Positions 1 through 11,900 of a stretch of 64,000 nt of DNA are shown here, piece after piece (positions within the stretch are counted from its first letter, which is position 1; every line of letters begins with the position of its first letter). Source of the stretch: Metellina segmentata (taxonomy: Eukaryota > Arthropoda > Arachnida > Araneae > Tetragnathidae). Where the stretch lies: positions 26,178,714-26,242,713 of the forward strand of contig OX375880.1 in NCBI GenBank assembly GCA_947359465.1, in the 5' to 3' direction. A model generated the notes under the pieces. It saw nothing but the letters and a program-made list of their open reading frames with translations. It searched no databases and was not told the DNA's origin. Made by a program: the position numbers and the translations under genes.

Positions 1-899
1 TAATCTGCTTTTCTCGAAGGAAAGTCCTTGAACAGATAATAATTGGCACGCAAGAAATCATTCATATCCTATTTTTATTTCATCCATGAAGCACACGAAG
101 AGAACAAATTTCAACATCTAAGAGTGCATTACCTTGTTCTTTTTAACGTGCTCATCAAAATCCCACATGTGATCCTACATCAATTCAGTGACAGCTGGTT
201 AGGAGTAGAGGCTGAAATGGGACATACAGGTTTTTTCAAGCAAAATAAATTCTTGAATTATTTTCTATCTTACAATAACAATTAAAATTGAGATAATTTG
301 TAAAATGTGTCAATGCATTTGGGCTCATATTTACAGTAAAAACATTCTTGTTTCCACCTAAAAGAACTCACAATTAAGGAATTAAAAGATATTTTCAACA
401 TATTTAACAAACCAGCAGAACAATTTAACACAAGAAAATTTTCACTTTTGTGGTTGCAAAAATTTTGATGAAAGAAACGCATACATCACATCTATAAGAA
501 AAAGGAATATTATTTAAACGCAAAATATTCTCAATTAATTTTGCTAGGTAACATTAAAAACAAGCTAACTCAATGGAACTTGCAAATAATGAATAAAGTG
601 AACAACACATGTGCTGCAAACATCAAGTAATAGACATGCACATAAAGAAAATTTTTCTGACACAGAAGATAAATACAATGGAGGAATCACACCTTCACTT
701 CCTACAGCTCACAGGTTTCTAGTACAGTGGGCATAAACATTGTGCCATCACCCTGGAAAGAGTGAGGGACTACCTAACCAGTTACCATATTATAGCAATA
801 CACTATGGAAAAGGACAACTCATTTTTAAAATGTATAACTTGGTTAGGGTTTTAAGGTGCAAAGGGCCATTTAAAATGTAGGGAAGAAAGCAATTGAAC
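1..899. other. Unassigned AT-rich sequence
   Basis: I see no supportable gene here. Short open frames exist but have no recognisable motifs and simple AT-rich composition. A partial copy of the repeat that follows (AAAAACAAGCTAACTCAA, near 553-570) shows that the minisatellite family reaches into this stretch. It could be the 3' untranslated region or intron of a gene lying to the left, but nothing proves it. Confidence 0.4.
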
Positions 900-1440
900 A
901 AGAATTTTCTTCTGCCAACCAACAAAAAAAACTTCATTGGGTTGCATTTAAAAACAAGCTAAATTGAACGTAATTCACCATTTAACATAGCAAAGGAACA
1001 ATACTGAGCACAACAGGAAAATAAAGAATAAAATAGGTAAAATAAGCAACGAACCGAGAATTTTCATCTGCTCGCCAAAAAGGAAATTCCGTTGGGTAGC
1101 ACTTAAAAACAAGCTAACTCAACGTTATTCACCATTTAACGTAGCAAATGAACAATACAACACACAAAGGGATATGCAGGAATAAAATAGGTAAAATATG
1201 CACCTGACCGAGAATTTTCATCTGCCCGCCATAAAGTCAATTCCGTTGGGTAGCACTTAAAAACAAGCTAACTCAACGTTATTAACCATTTAGCACAGCA
1301 AGTGAACAATACATTTCAAAACGGGTTATAAAATGAAGGAAAAATAAGCAAATTAAGAGCCTTCATCTGCCCATCAAAAAGTGTAATTCGTAGAATAGCA
1401 TTTAAATACAAGCTAACTTAACGGAACAAAACAATTTGCA
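900..1440. repeat. Tandem repeat, about 150-bp unit, four copies
   Basis: Four diverged copies follow one another at about 146-155 bp. Each carries the landmarks GAATTTTCATCTGC, then TTCCGTTGGGTAGCACTT, then AAAACAAGCTAACTC, then CACCATTTAAC and AACAATAC. The two middle copies (about 1057-1210 and 1210-1358) are the most alike; the outer two are more degraded, as expected for an array that grows by unequal exchange. No coding potential runs through the units. Confidence 0.8.
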
Positions 1441-2106
1441 AAGCAAATATAAAGCAATGAAAATATTAAATTTCAAATAAAAATATTATTGCTTACATAA
1501 ATTTAGCTTCTAAATGGAAAAACACTAGGTCGGCACACAAAAGACACACACGTCTACTCATTAAACATAAACATAATCCCACGTCCTTCAAAATGGCAAA
1601 TGCTTTTACTTATGGCTCATCAGGACTGCTAGAATTCTACTTTAGATTGGCGAAATCACCAAACAAAGTTTGCCCATGCGCATTCTACGAGCTGCGCAGT
1701 AAGGAACTGCGCTGTACGGCTACATAGAATGAAAAGTTATATAGCCGTATTTTGTACGGCGCAATAGACACTCCGGACCAAGCATAGCTTCAGCTCAAAA
1801 TTAAATATCGGCCAACATCAGATTAACATCGTTTTTTGGATATTGTTTTCACAATATCGCCAAATATCGGTACAATATCGGGAAAAATTGCGTAATATTT
1901 AAAATATAAAAAATATGGGTAAGACAACATGGGGTCATTATTTACAGTATTACTACATGATTATAATGTTATTAAAAGCGTTATTTACAGTCTTCCTCGT
2001 TTTATAAAACTAAACGATATCTGCCAATATCGACATTCGACATTCACAGACATTCAAAACATTGGCCAATATTGGTAGAATGTTGGCCAATGTTGTTGTG
2101 CTACCT
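1441..2106. other. Unassigned sequence with NNATATCGG/TTGGCCAATATTGG motifs
   Basis: No gene is seen. From about 1800 to 2106 the motifs ATATCGG, CAATATCG and GGCCAATATTGG recur in both orientations, which suggests a short repeated or foldback element. It abuts the LINE remnant at about 2107, where LINE-like protein similarity stops abruptly at CCCAGGTAGCAC. Around 1680-1760 a small GC-rich patch repeats GCGCAG/GTACGGC. I cannot name the family. Confidence 0.35.
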
Positions 2107-2705
2107 GGGAATTGTGTCTTAAATTCGTACACTCCCTTTGAATTAACTATATTTTCTGGCAACGCGTTCCAACTGTCTATTACCCTATTAAAGTAGTAGT
2201 TTTTCCTTAAATCCCGATTAAAATGTGTCTTATTCAATTTATACCCATGGCCCCTTGTTCTGTTATCCCTATTGAAATTTAAGCCCTCTGTGTCCCCTTG
2301 TTTTACAAACTTGAAAAGCTGAATCAAATCCCCCCTCCTTCTTCTTCTTTCCAGTGTATACATGTTTAGCTTACTTAAACGTTCATTATAGTCGAAATTT
2401 GCTAGCCCCTTTATTATTTTTGTAGCTCTGTGCTGAACCCTTTCAATTGATTCTATGTCCTTTCTCATATATGGAGCCCAGAATTGTACAGCATATTCTA
2501 GATGTGGTCTTACTAAACCCTTATATAATGGCAAGATTATATTCTTATCCCTTGAAGTTAGTCTTTTTAATATACCCAAATAACCTATTAGCCTTTTTAC
2601 CCGCAGCTGAACATTGGTGACCCATTTTAAAATCCCTGTGAATTATCACCCCAAGATCCTTGACTGTTTCTCCCTCCTTTACCTTTACTCCCTTCTCGTT
2701 GGGAT
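2107..2705 (-). pseudogene. CR1/L2-type LINE reverse transcriptase C-terminus, frameshifted
   Basis: Read on the minus strand this encodes the end of a non-LTR reverse transcriptase. The landmarks are the block DLGVIIHRDFKMGHQCS, then KKANRLFG, then VRPHLEYAVQFWAPY, RVQHRATKIIKG, RRRRGDLIQLFK, and a final FNRVIDSWNALPENIV. These are the conserved thumb-region motifs of CR1/L2-like LINEs. The reading frame changes between KKANRL and GILKRLTSRDKN (near 2579), and the upstream polymerase core is missing, so this is a dead 5'-truncated copy. At its 3' end it runs into unrelated repeat sequence. Confidence 0.85.
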
Positions 2706-2845
2706 TGAGCCGGGACCATAGCCAAAAACCAATTTTATTACTCGAGTATGACGTTAGTTAAAATATTTACCTACCTACCCTTCTGATTTGATCCAGGACC
2801 ATCACCAATAGCCCGCTGTGATGCTTTAATGACGCTAATTAAGAT
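2698..2845 (+). mobile_element. Two degraded SINE 3' ends in tandem
   Basis: Two successive diverged copies of the 3' end of the window's main SINE (consensus GGATTGATCCCGGACCGTCG, then CAATAGCCCGTTGTGTTGC, then TAGTACGACGTTAA) lie at about 2698-2770 and 2783-2845. They end only about 80 bp before the WDR74 start codon, so they sit in its proximal promoter or 5' untranslated region. Their divergence suggests old insertions. Confidence 0.7.
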
Positions 2846-2927
2846 ACCTTCCACAGAGTAAAATACTATGTAATCGTAACCGTCGCTGCCGCATCCCACC
2901 ATTTATTTACCTTTTTTGAGACAAACC

Positions 2928-2982
2928 ATGGTTGTTCAAAATTTGCACGTGTACGCTGGAACTGAAGTTGGAATATTAAAAG
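2928..2982 (+). CDS. WDR74: WDR74 coding exon 1
   Basis: Encodes residues 1-18 plus the first base of codon 19, ending in the family motif GTEVGILKG (human WDR74 has GTETGILKG). The donor is AAAAG|GTTTGT. The last base G joins GT of exon 2 to make Gly19. This short exon is easily missed because it is too small to stand out as an open frame. Confidence 0.88.
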
Positions 2983-5900
2983 GTTTGTTGAAACGAATCC
3001 TTCTTTTTCTTTGAAAATGCGAAACATTAATCTCAGCATTGTTCTCGAAGATGGCCCATGATGACGCCAACCTCTCAATGTTCTCGCAAATCCTTGTTCT
3101 AGTCCTTAAACCTCATAATCAAATCTATGGATATTTATAATTTCAAACAAATGGATCTTGCTGTTTTTTATTCGGTATTTTGTAACATTAAGTTTTGGGC
3201 TGCATCGTACAGAAAACAAAATTTTCTATTAACCAAAAATCAATATACAATTATTTTCTTTTTGGCATTGACATTTGTACATGAATAATTTATGTAACCT
3301 TGATTCACAAATCTGAGTAATGCAAAATATAACTCATCCAGGTGCTCATCTATTCTATGAGAGCAAATGCAGGTAAAGACACTAATGTCAACTTTTGAGC
3401 TTCTGTCGTAATATGTTAACCAAGTATAAAAGCATGTTCTGACTGTCCACATTTTTTTTGAAAACTCTTAAGAGGGTTTACTTTCTTCAAGTAAACGCGA
3501 ATCACAACTTTTGCAACAAGGTGCACTTTTGATGCGTCCTTTCTGTTTTACCCTTGTCATTGCATATGATTTCTCATTTATCCTGTCATGTTGCCTGTTT
3601 TTGTTGCTCTTTGTTTTGTCTTGTGTTTGCCACAGTTTGGACCTTGCACGTTGAAACCCCCACTAACATCAAAACATTCTGTCTTTAAGGTTTCAATTAT
3701 AAATTTGTCTCTCATCAAAAATTCATTTGGCTTTTGTTTTTACAAGCCCCAGGGATTAAGGAAAAAGATTGTAGAATTTAAAATTTGATACAGTTTTTTA
3801 ATATAGTCACGGTGGTGAATTTTCATGATTTGTGTAAGTTTATTTAAACAAGGACAAAATGCATAATTTATTGATGTGTAAACTTTTATATGGAGCCTGA
3901 CCTTAGTGACTGTCACCATCATTGAAAGAACAGAATTGCAATAAATAATTTATCAAGAAATCTATTTAAAGTGAGTTTTAAACAACAAATTTCAATAAAA
4001 AGATAGGTTGTCAAAATGTGTAAAGCAAACTTGAAACATTGCAGCTCTTTATGTTAACTCTGTTCAATGCTTCTTATAAAATCTATATTATTCTATATTA
4101 AATCTACTTACTATAACTTTGCTATATTATTCCAGTTCATGGTGGAGTGGTAGCAAATTGGACAGTAGCGCCAAGGCGTTTTTTTTTGTTTTGTTTAGTT
4201 GCCAAACCAAGATGTTGGCCTTTACATCTTCAGTTCTAAACTTGTAAATAGGTTTCCTTTAATAAAAGCACATATTGAAGGTTGCCACTTTGACGAGAAA
4301 TCGTCCACTGTCCCGTTTGCTACCACTCTACCACCTGATTTTTGAAGGTGTGTTGTATATGTATGCAAAACCAATATTACCTTAACTTTAGAAGCAAACT
4401 TTTCTTGATATCTCTTCACTTTGAAGTAACATGAAGTATAAGTTTTCTTTATTATGGAAGAAATTAAGTGAGTTTTTTACTCACAAGAGCTGGCAATAAT
4501 TGTTGCTCATAATCTTCATTGATTCTAACAATTTGTTTTAATTTTATATCTTCTACAGCATTTATTCTCAGCCTGATCTTAGATCCATGTCTGGATCACT
4601 GAACATACGTGTAATTAGTAGATTTCTTGTTTCCAAATAATATCACATATAAAAATGGTTGTACACAAACTAGGTATGGTAATCCATATTTCTCAACTTG
4701 TGATTCAAAACTAGGCTAGTGTTGTGTGTCTAGCCTAATATAAGGGTTCCCCATAGTTCCCACTCATTTACTACACTATTTGAAGATTGTAACTGAAATT
4801 AAATATATGTGAAGATCTGATCATTGAAATTCAATTGTATGTCATTCCTTGCCAATGGCTGGTTTTACAGTAAATTAATTTTAAATAGGATTTTTTAATT
4901 GTAATAATTTGTTTTTAATTTTGTGTCTAGGTATCGATACAGAGAAAGGAACATTTTCGAATTTGAATTCTCTCAGTGCCTTGGATAAAGATGAAGAAAT
5001 TACATCCATGTGTTGGGAAGACTCATCAGAAAAGAAGGTATAATTACCCTTTCATGATTATTTACAAAACTGTCGTATAAATTCTGTAAACTTATAAGAA
5101 AATATTGCAAATATTGTGTTGTAAGACTACAAAACTGTTTAATTCACTCTCTCTTGGGATGTTCTGATTTAATTGATCACTTTGGCATAGTTTTTGTTGT
5201 ATTTTTCAATCTCTTGGTTCACAGCTCACTTTACCTCAACTTAAATCTTAACTGCTTCTTTTTGTAAAAATTGAATTTTAATGATTTGCATTGAAATTAT
5301 ATTAAATATTCAAACTAATTTAATTTAGTTAAAATATAATCAAAAATTATAAAAGTGGCAACTAACGTTTGAACAAAAACACAACTCATTAACTACAAAA
5401 CTTTCCACCTAAAGTGTATAAATATAAGACAAAACTTTTACTGCTTACATATAGTCCTTACTGGAAACCTCTTACTCTAGGAGAAAAATAAGTCACATGA
5501 TGTGACTATTATTTTCTCACTTTGTATGTAACTTTATTTTTTTAATTTGTCTGTAAAAATCAAGATAATCATCCTGTTGTTGGCTTGTCCTTTGAATATT
5601 TTAAGGCTGCCTCAGTTTATCCTTGGAATGATCTCAACTCAATGACAAGTACACAACCAAAATTTTTTATTAGATTCATCAATACTATAAATACAATAAT
5701 TGTTACATAAATAGCAAATGGGTTAAGACTCATTTCATATACCGAACACTAAGTATCTCACAGAACTCTAGACAATTTTTTAAATAGATTGTTATTATTA
5801 TTTTTTTTTAGAATCGTATTGTTCATTTGTTAAAGCAGTTAGAAATGCAAATGTAATTAATCATAAGGCATGACATTGAGTTATACAATGCGAGACAAGT

Positions 5901-8900
5901 TGTCCTACTTGTAGTTTGTTGTCATCTCTAATTACATCTATACAATACTTTATAAATGAAACTAGATATTGGCTATCATGCTATTAAACCATGTGCCAGC
6001 TTGTAAAGTATATAATTGGCTTAGGTTAACAAATACCCGAATTACTAGTACTGTACAAGTAGAGTTTAAAATTTGAGGTAATCAGTGCAAAAAATACAAA
6101 GTGTTTTAAAACAGGGATAAAATAAAAATTATCAAAATACTATTAGTCAGGTTTTTTTTTTAAAGTTGAATCTAGCTGCTCCAGTAAAAAATATGTGCTC
6201 AAGTGTTCATTTATTTTGCTTGAAAGTTAAAACATTATTTTTTTCTGGATTGATTTGATTTCATTTTCGTTCAAATTTTTATCAGTAATATATTTCTTCA
6301 AAATATATTTATTGAAATGCTTTCTTTGCATTTAAATTTTCAGAAATAGTTTGCTTTCTTCGTAACATATTTTATATTTAATTTAAGTATTATCTTATTA
6401 CATTAAGATATCATTATTTTTTTCTTTTTCCCCATAGCTTAATTTTTTTCCAAAAAAATTTGAATAAAAAAATTTTTCTTTGAACTATTATGTATTTAAT
6501 CAAATCAATCTTTTCAGATCTATACTGGACACAGGAACCAGATTGTCAAAACATTTGACTGTGAAACTCGATCTTTTTCTGCTCCTCGAAACTGTCAAGT
6601 GGGAGAAGGAAGTATCAAAGGGCTCTGTCAGTTTGATGGGTATAACATATATAAAAACTATTTTTCTGTCAATTTCTTTATTCATCTGACCTTTCATAGA
6701 AAAATGTCATTTATCGTTATGTTAATAAATTTTACTCCAGTTTTATTTGCTACTATGTGTTTACAAAACTGGCATCTTTCCTATAAGTAGTCATAATAAA
6801 ATGTGACTGTTTCAAAGTATTCTATATATGTATATTTCTACTGCTCATATGCTTTTATCTATCGTTATTGCTTACCTGGTAGTGGTTATAGCTTTTACCT
6901 GCCACTCAGTATAACCTGGGTTCGAATCCTGGTTTGTTAGCGCATGGAGGTTGATGATTGTTTCTTACGGCCATATTCACAAGTCTGAGTTAACTCGAGG
7001 ATCAACGATAATCCGTGAGTTATCGAAAAAAACATATTCACAAGTCCTGATCTAAGGTTTAAACTGCCGGTTCGGTGTTACATTTTGATCCTCCGAAATC
7101 GGCGAGTTAACTTGTGAGTAAGAGTTACGCATGCGCAGTACTACCTTTTTGCAAAGGAAATTCAGCAAAACAAAATGGATGACACATTTCATTCTATCCT
7201 AAAGTACAGTATTCTTGCGACGACTGGATTGGACGTATTATTACGGAGCACTTGCTACATAGCAGCTCATGTCCTCATCATAATATTGCTTAAATGGAAA
7301 ATTTAAAACATAATTTTATTGAAATTCAAAAGAAAAATGAAAATAAAGGTGGCTGCGTAATCTTAAACTAGAAGCTTGGCGAAAAGATAGATGGCTGCAC
7401 CTCTGTCGACTAAGTCGGAGAGAGTGAACGGTAGAATACGACCATGGCAGATACAAATTCATCATAGGATAAAAATTATTTTGTTGATTTACTACGAATG
7501 TGAAGGAAAATTGACAATGCAAGTCACTTTTCACACCACCAACACACACCCATACTGACAAGTACAAAGATAATCGGATTACATACATCTGTCAAGACAT
7601 TGTGTACTATTCTTTCTTGCAAAATTTAAGTTTCCAAAAAAATCCAATTTGAAATAAATACCTTTGCATTTCTTTTCCCAAACCCATATTAAAATGCTGT
7701 ATGAGTCCTATCTATTCCCAATTTGGAATTAATTCCACTGTGAAGTACGTGCTTGATCATTATGAATGTAGATTCGGGCGTCGTAAACAATATCATGTGA
7801 TCGTGAGGAGCCGGTAGTAACCAATCACAGCGAGCATCTCATTTTAATCCCCGGATCACTTAACACGCCGTTTGAGAATACCCTTCTTGATAATCCTCGA
7901 GTTAACTCTTACTCGCGGATCAACTGATCCTCGAGTTAACTCTTACTCGCGGATCAACTGATCCTCGAGTCAACTCGAGACTTGTGAATATGGCCATAAG
8001 AGCAATGGTAGTTTACCTACCGAGTGCTTCACAAATAGCCCTGTAGGGGTGGAGAGGTTGGGTGTTAAAAACATAGTTAAATTGGTTTTTAGATTTAACC
8101 TTGCTCTACTATTAAAATGTGTTTTTTTTGTATTGTGTGGTCTTGTTTGTGGATGCTAAGAAAGTTTGCTTATTTCAATACTGTTAATTATTAAGAGTAC
8201 TGATAAATTTGCTGTTGTCTATATGTTACACTGTCAAAATGTCTAAACATACAGGTCAGAACATGTATACAGGGTTCCCACAGATCAGGGAAAACCTGGA
8301 ATCGTCAGGGAATTTAATTTTGTACATAAAAATCAGGGAAATTACACATTTTGGTCCAAAACCTGGAAAATTATTGTTCAGGCATTTTGGAGAAAAGTAG
8401 TCAATAAGATTCGTACATTTTCTTATCACTTTATTTTATGAATATAATTTTTCAACCGATTTTAAAAGAAACAGCTAATATTTAACAGGTAAAGAATTTT
8501 GTTTCATCCACTGGCTTAAATTAAAGAATTTCATGCTTACGAAACATTAAATCACAAATTGATTTGAGTCAAATATGTTGGATCATTTGATGTTAGTTAT
8601 TTTAATGCAAAATTACTTGTGGTTTGTGTATTAATTTTTTCAACTTATAATTCTTAAATGGATTTTTATTATTGGCTATTAAATACTAAATTATTTCTTG
8701 GTTTTTTACCTTAAAAATGCTGTGAATTGCTTCTTGTATGACCTGGAATTTTGGGGGGAAAAATGTCTGAAAAACCCGGAAAAGTCGGAATTTTATTTCT
8801 GAAATCGAGCGGGCACCCTGCGCTTTTATATTGATCATAAACACTTGTCAAACAGGAAAGCCTCCTTCAATTGAAACATTATAGATTATCATCCTAATAG

Positions 8901-11900
8901 GACAATAAGTACAAACAGGTAATTGGCTCATTGATTTTCCACTGCACCAGCAACCTGGATTCTAGTGCAGGTTCGATTCATTCCACGGTATACTCTCTTC
9001 GGTGTCAGTATAACTTTTAGTTCAGTGTTAAGTGAAGTCATGTTTGTGAGTTCTGACACTTTAAACTGATAACCTTTAAAAACTCATATTTAAAATGTAG
9101 AAAAATGTTTCATTTTTTAAATCTCAAACTAACTACAGGGTTATTCAAAATGAATCATCCAATTTCAAAATGCTATATTTTCATAAATAAACGACACAGA
9201 ATGATAAGTCAGGCCTCGAAATAGATTTTTTAATACAGGTGCACACTGTGCACCTAAATTTTTAAATTAGGTGCACATTTTGTTTTCGCTTAGTGTGTAT
9301 CTAGGAATTTTAATTACGTTTCTTTAGAGCGAGATATGTCGGTACTAATATTTTGTTCAAACATAAAAATAACATAAAACACGTTCCCCCTTTTTTTGTT
9401 AATGTTAGGTGCACTGTGTGCACCTAGCAGGAAAAAATTTGGTGTACAATTTTATTTTCATGTGCACCCGGTTATTTCGAGCCCTGTGATATGTAATACA
9501 TGAATACAAAGGGAAAATATGGAAGTTTTTTTACAAGTGTTTGATATATCTTTCTTTAGTTACACGTATAATGTCAAAACGGTATGTAAATTCCTGACAA
9601 ATACGTTGTATAGTGTCAGTGGTAATTGATTGTACTGCAGCAGAAATCCGTTGTTTAAGTTCGCATAAATTTGTGTGTAATGGTGGCACATACATTTTAT
9701 CTTTTACAACCCCCAAAGGAAGAAATCGCATGGGGTCATATCAGGTGGCCTAGATGACCAGCTGTGTAACATCAAGTCATCTGGTCCACTGCTACCAATC
9801 CAACTGCGAGGTAGTTTCATATTAAGAAAACAACAAACCTCTGCAGGCCCAGTGGGGTGGTACGCCATCTTGTTGGAAAAAGAAGTTGGAGAGATCTTTC
9901 TTTATCTGGGGGAGAAAAAACCAGATTTGCAACATATACAAATAGGTACTGCCAGTAACTGTTTTCTCTGCCATCTCTTCTTCACAGTATAAAACTTCCA
10001 TATTTTCCCCTTGTATTCATGTATTATGTATCATTCTGTCGTTTATTTTTGAAAATATGGAATTGAAATTGGATGATTCATTTTGAATAACTCTGTATAT
10101 TCATAACTGACATAATTTATATTTCCAAAGCTGAAGTAAGCTTTTATTGCTATATAAATTTTTGGGGGACATTAACTTTGTTTTCTCAGATTAAAGGATG
10201 GGGAGGGGCTTTTTTTATTTCAATGCATAATGCAGGCATAAATAAAAATAATTATACAAACATTTCTAAACTAAACTGTTCTCTTTTAGAAATATTGTGA
10301 CTGGAGTTGAATCGGGTATTGTTAAAATGTGGAAAGATAATGAAGAGGTAGGCATTTGCATTTCTTCTTAAATTTTGTTTAAATTTCTTTTTTATTTCAC
10401 TAAGTTGGCCTTGTGTATGTACTATAAGGTATTCAAAGGTAATAACTGAAACAATGCATGTATCATTAAATGCTTAAGCTATTGTTCATTTTGAATTAAG
10501 TACTATGCCAAAGGTTCCATTATATTATTTCAAATACAGCATAAAATACAAGAACATTCAAATTGATTGAAAATTTAGTTGTAGCTTAAGATAAATTTTT
10601 TTTAATACTTGTCTTCAATAAAAACTTTTTTGATGAAATTCCGAATTTCATTTTTATTTGCAGTGGATAATTTTTCAGTTAATTGTTTCAGTTTTGTTGC
10701 TTCATTTGAAATTGATATTATTTTCTTTGCATTTGAAAGAAAGTTGAAAATATATATTTGTGTTCAATAAAAACCATCTTATACAAGAGAAAATTCTGAA
10801 TTAAAATTTCTTTGTTAATTATGTATCAATTATGACATAAAAATAATTTTTTTTTTTTTTTAATTTCTTGCTTAATCTTAAATTGGTTCTTAGTTTATGA
10901 ATAAGCTCAGTTCATGAGATGTATTTCTTTTCTTAGGGTGTTGAAATTAATACTGGAGCTGATCTATGTGCAATGATGCCCAACCCATTTACAAGTTTGC
11001 AGGTAGCAACTGGAGGAAAAGAAAATGATTTAAAAATATGGGATCTTCAAAATTCTTCTTCGCCTGTGTTCTCTGCAAAAAATGTGAGACTTTTGTATTA
11101 ATATTTTCAAATCTATCAGTGTTTCTAAAAAGCAATTACTGCTAAGAGGGCTGTTAGTTTTTCATTTATATCCCGAATAGCATTGAGCCTGCATCGAAAG
11201 AGGATTTAGAAAGCTTGCAGGTTTAAAGGCTTCTAACTTGCAGCCTTTTCCTTAAAATGAAATTCGAGATGGTCATTATTTTACCAGTATATTCCTCAAA
11301 ACCGTATCCTTATTACCAGCTTGTCTAGGTGATTACGTAATGCTCCATGTTTAAACCTTTTCATGTTCACCTGCATTCAGTCAGATTCATGAATGAAAAA
11401 AGGCACTCCAGAGTTGTGAGTTGAAGAGCAACAGGCATATAGAGCTCTATTAATCCATAGAGGGAGAAACATTGAAATTTTAGTTGGGTCTCCAGTCTAC
11501 ACAAAATAGTGCTGATTAATGCAGTCAAGAGTAAGTCATTTTGTGACAATATTATATCTGCGAGTGGAACCCCAAATCACACAAAAAGATACATCGCTCA
11601 ACCATAGCCAGACGCATTCTGCAGATTTTCTCCTAACCTGGCTTCTAATCAGTTCTTGAACAATAGAATCATTTTAGAATTCTCTTCAAACAGTATATGT
11701 GGCCAGTTTGTTATAAAATCTGTTATAGTGTAAAAACAATACTATCCTTCTTGGGAATTTTGTGATGCTCAGTTAAAACATTTATGTAGTTTGTATTAAA
11801 CTAAATACAATAACAAAAATAAAAGTTTAGAAAATGCATGTTAATATTATGAAATTTTAACATTTTTTATAACTTTTTATTGGCAATAATTGATACTCAA

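Larger units (their letters stand above)
9136..10095 (-). mobile_element. Mariner-like transposon, internally deleted, with terminal repeats of about 100 bp
   Basis: The TA-flanked element starts CAGGGTTATTCAAAATGAAT, and its right end inverts to CAGAGTTATTCAAAATGAAT. The match continues for about 100 bp once a nested insertion at 9210-9486 is removed. Minus-strand coding remnants give the C-terminal half of a mariner transposase: QQDG, SRPPDMTPCDF, then VKDKMYVPPLHTNL and IQRICQEF. The N-terminal half is missing. It lies in WDR74 intron 3. Confidence 0.88.
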
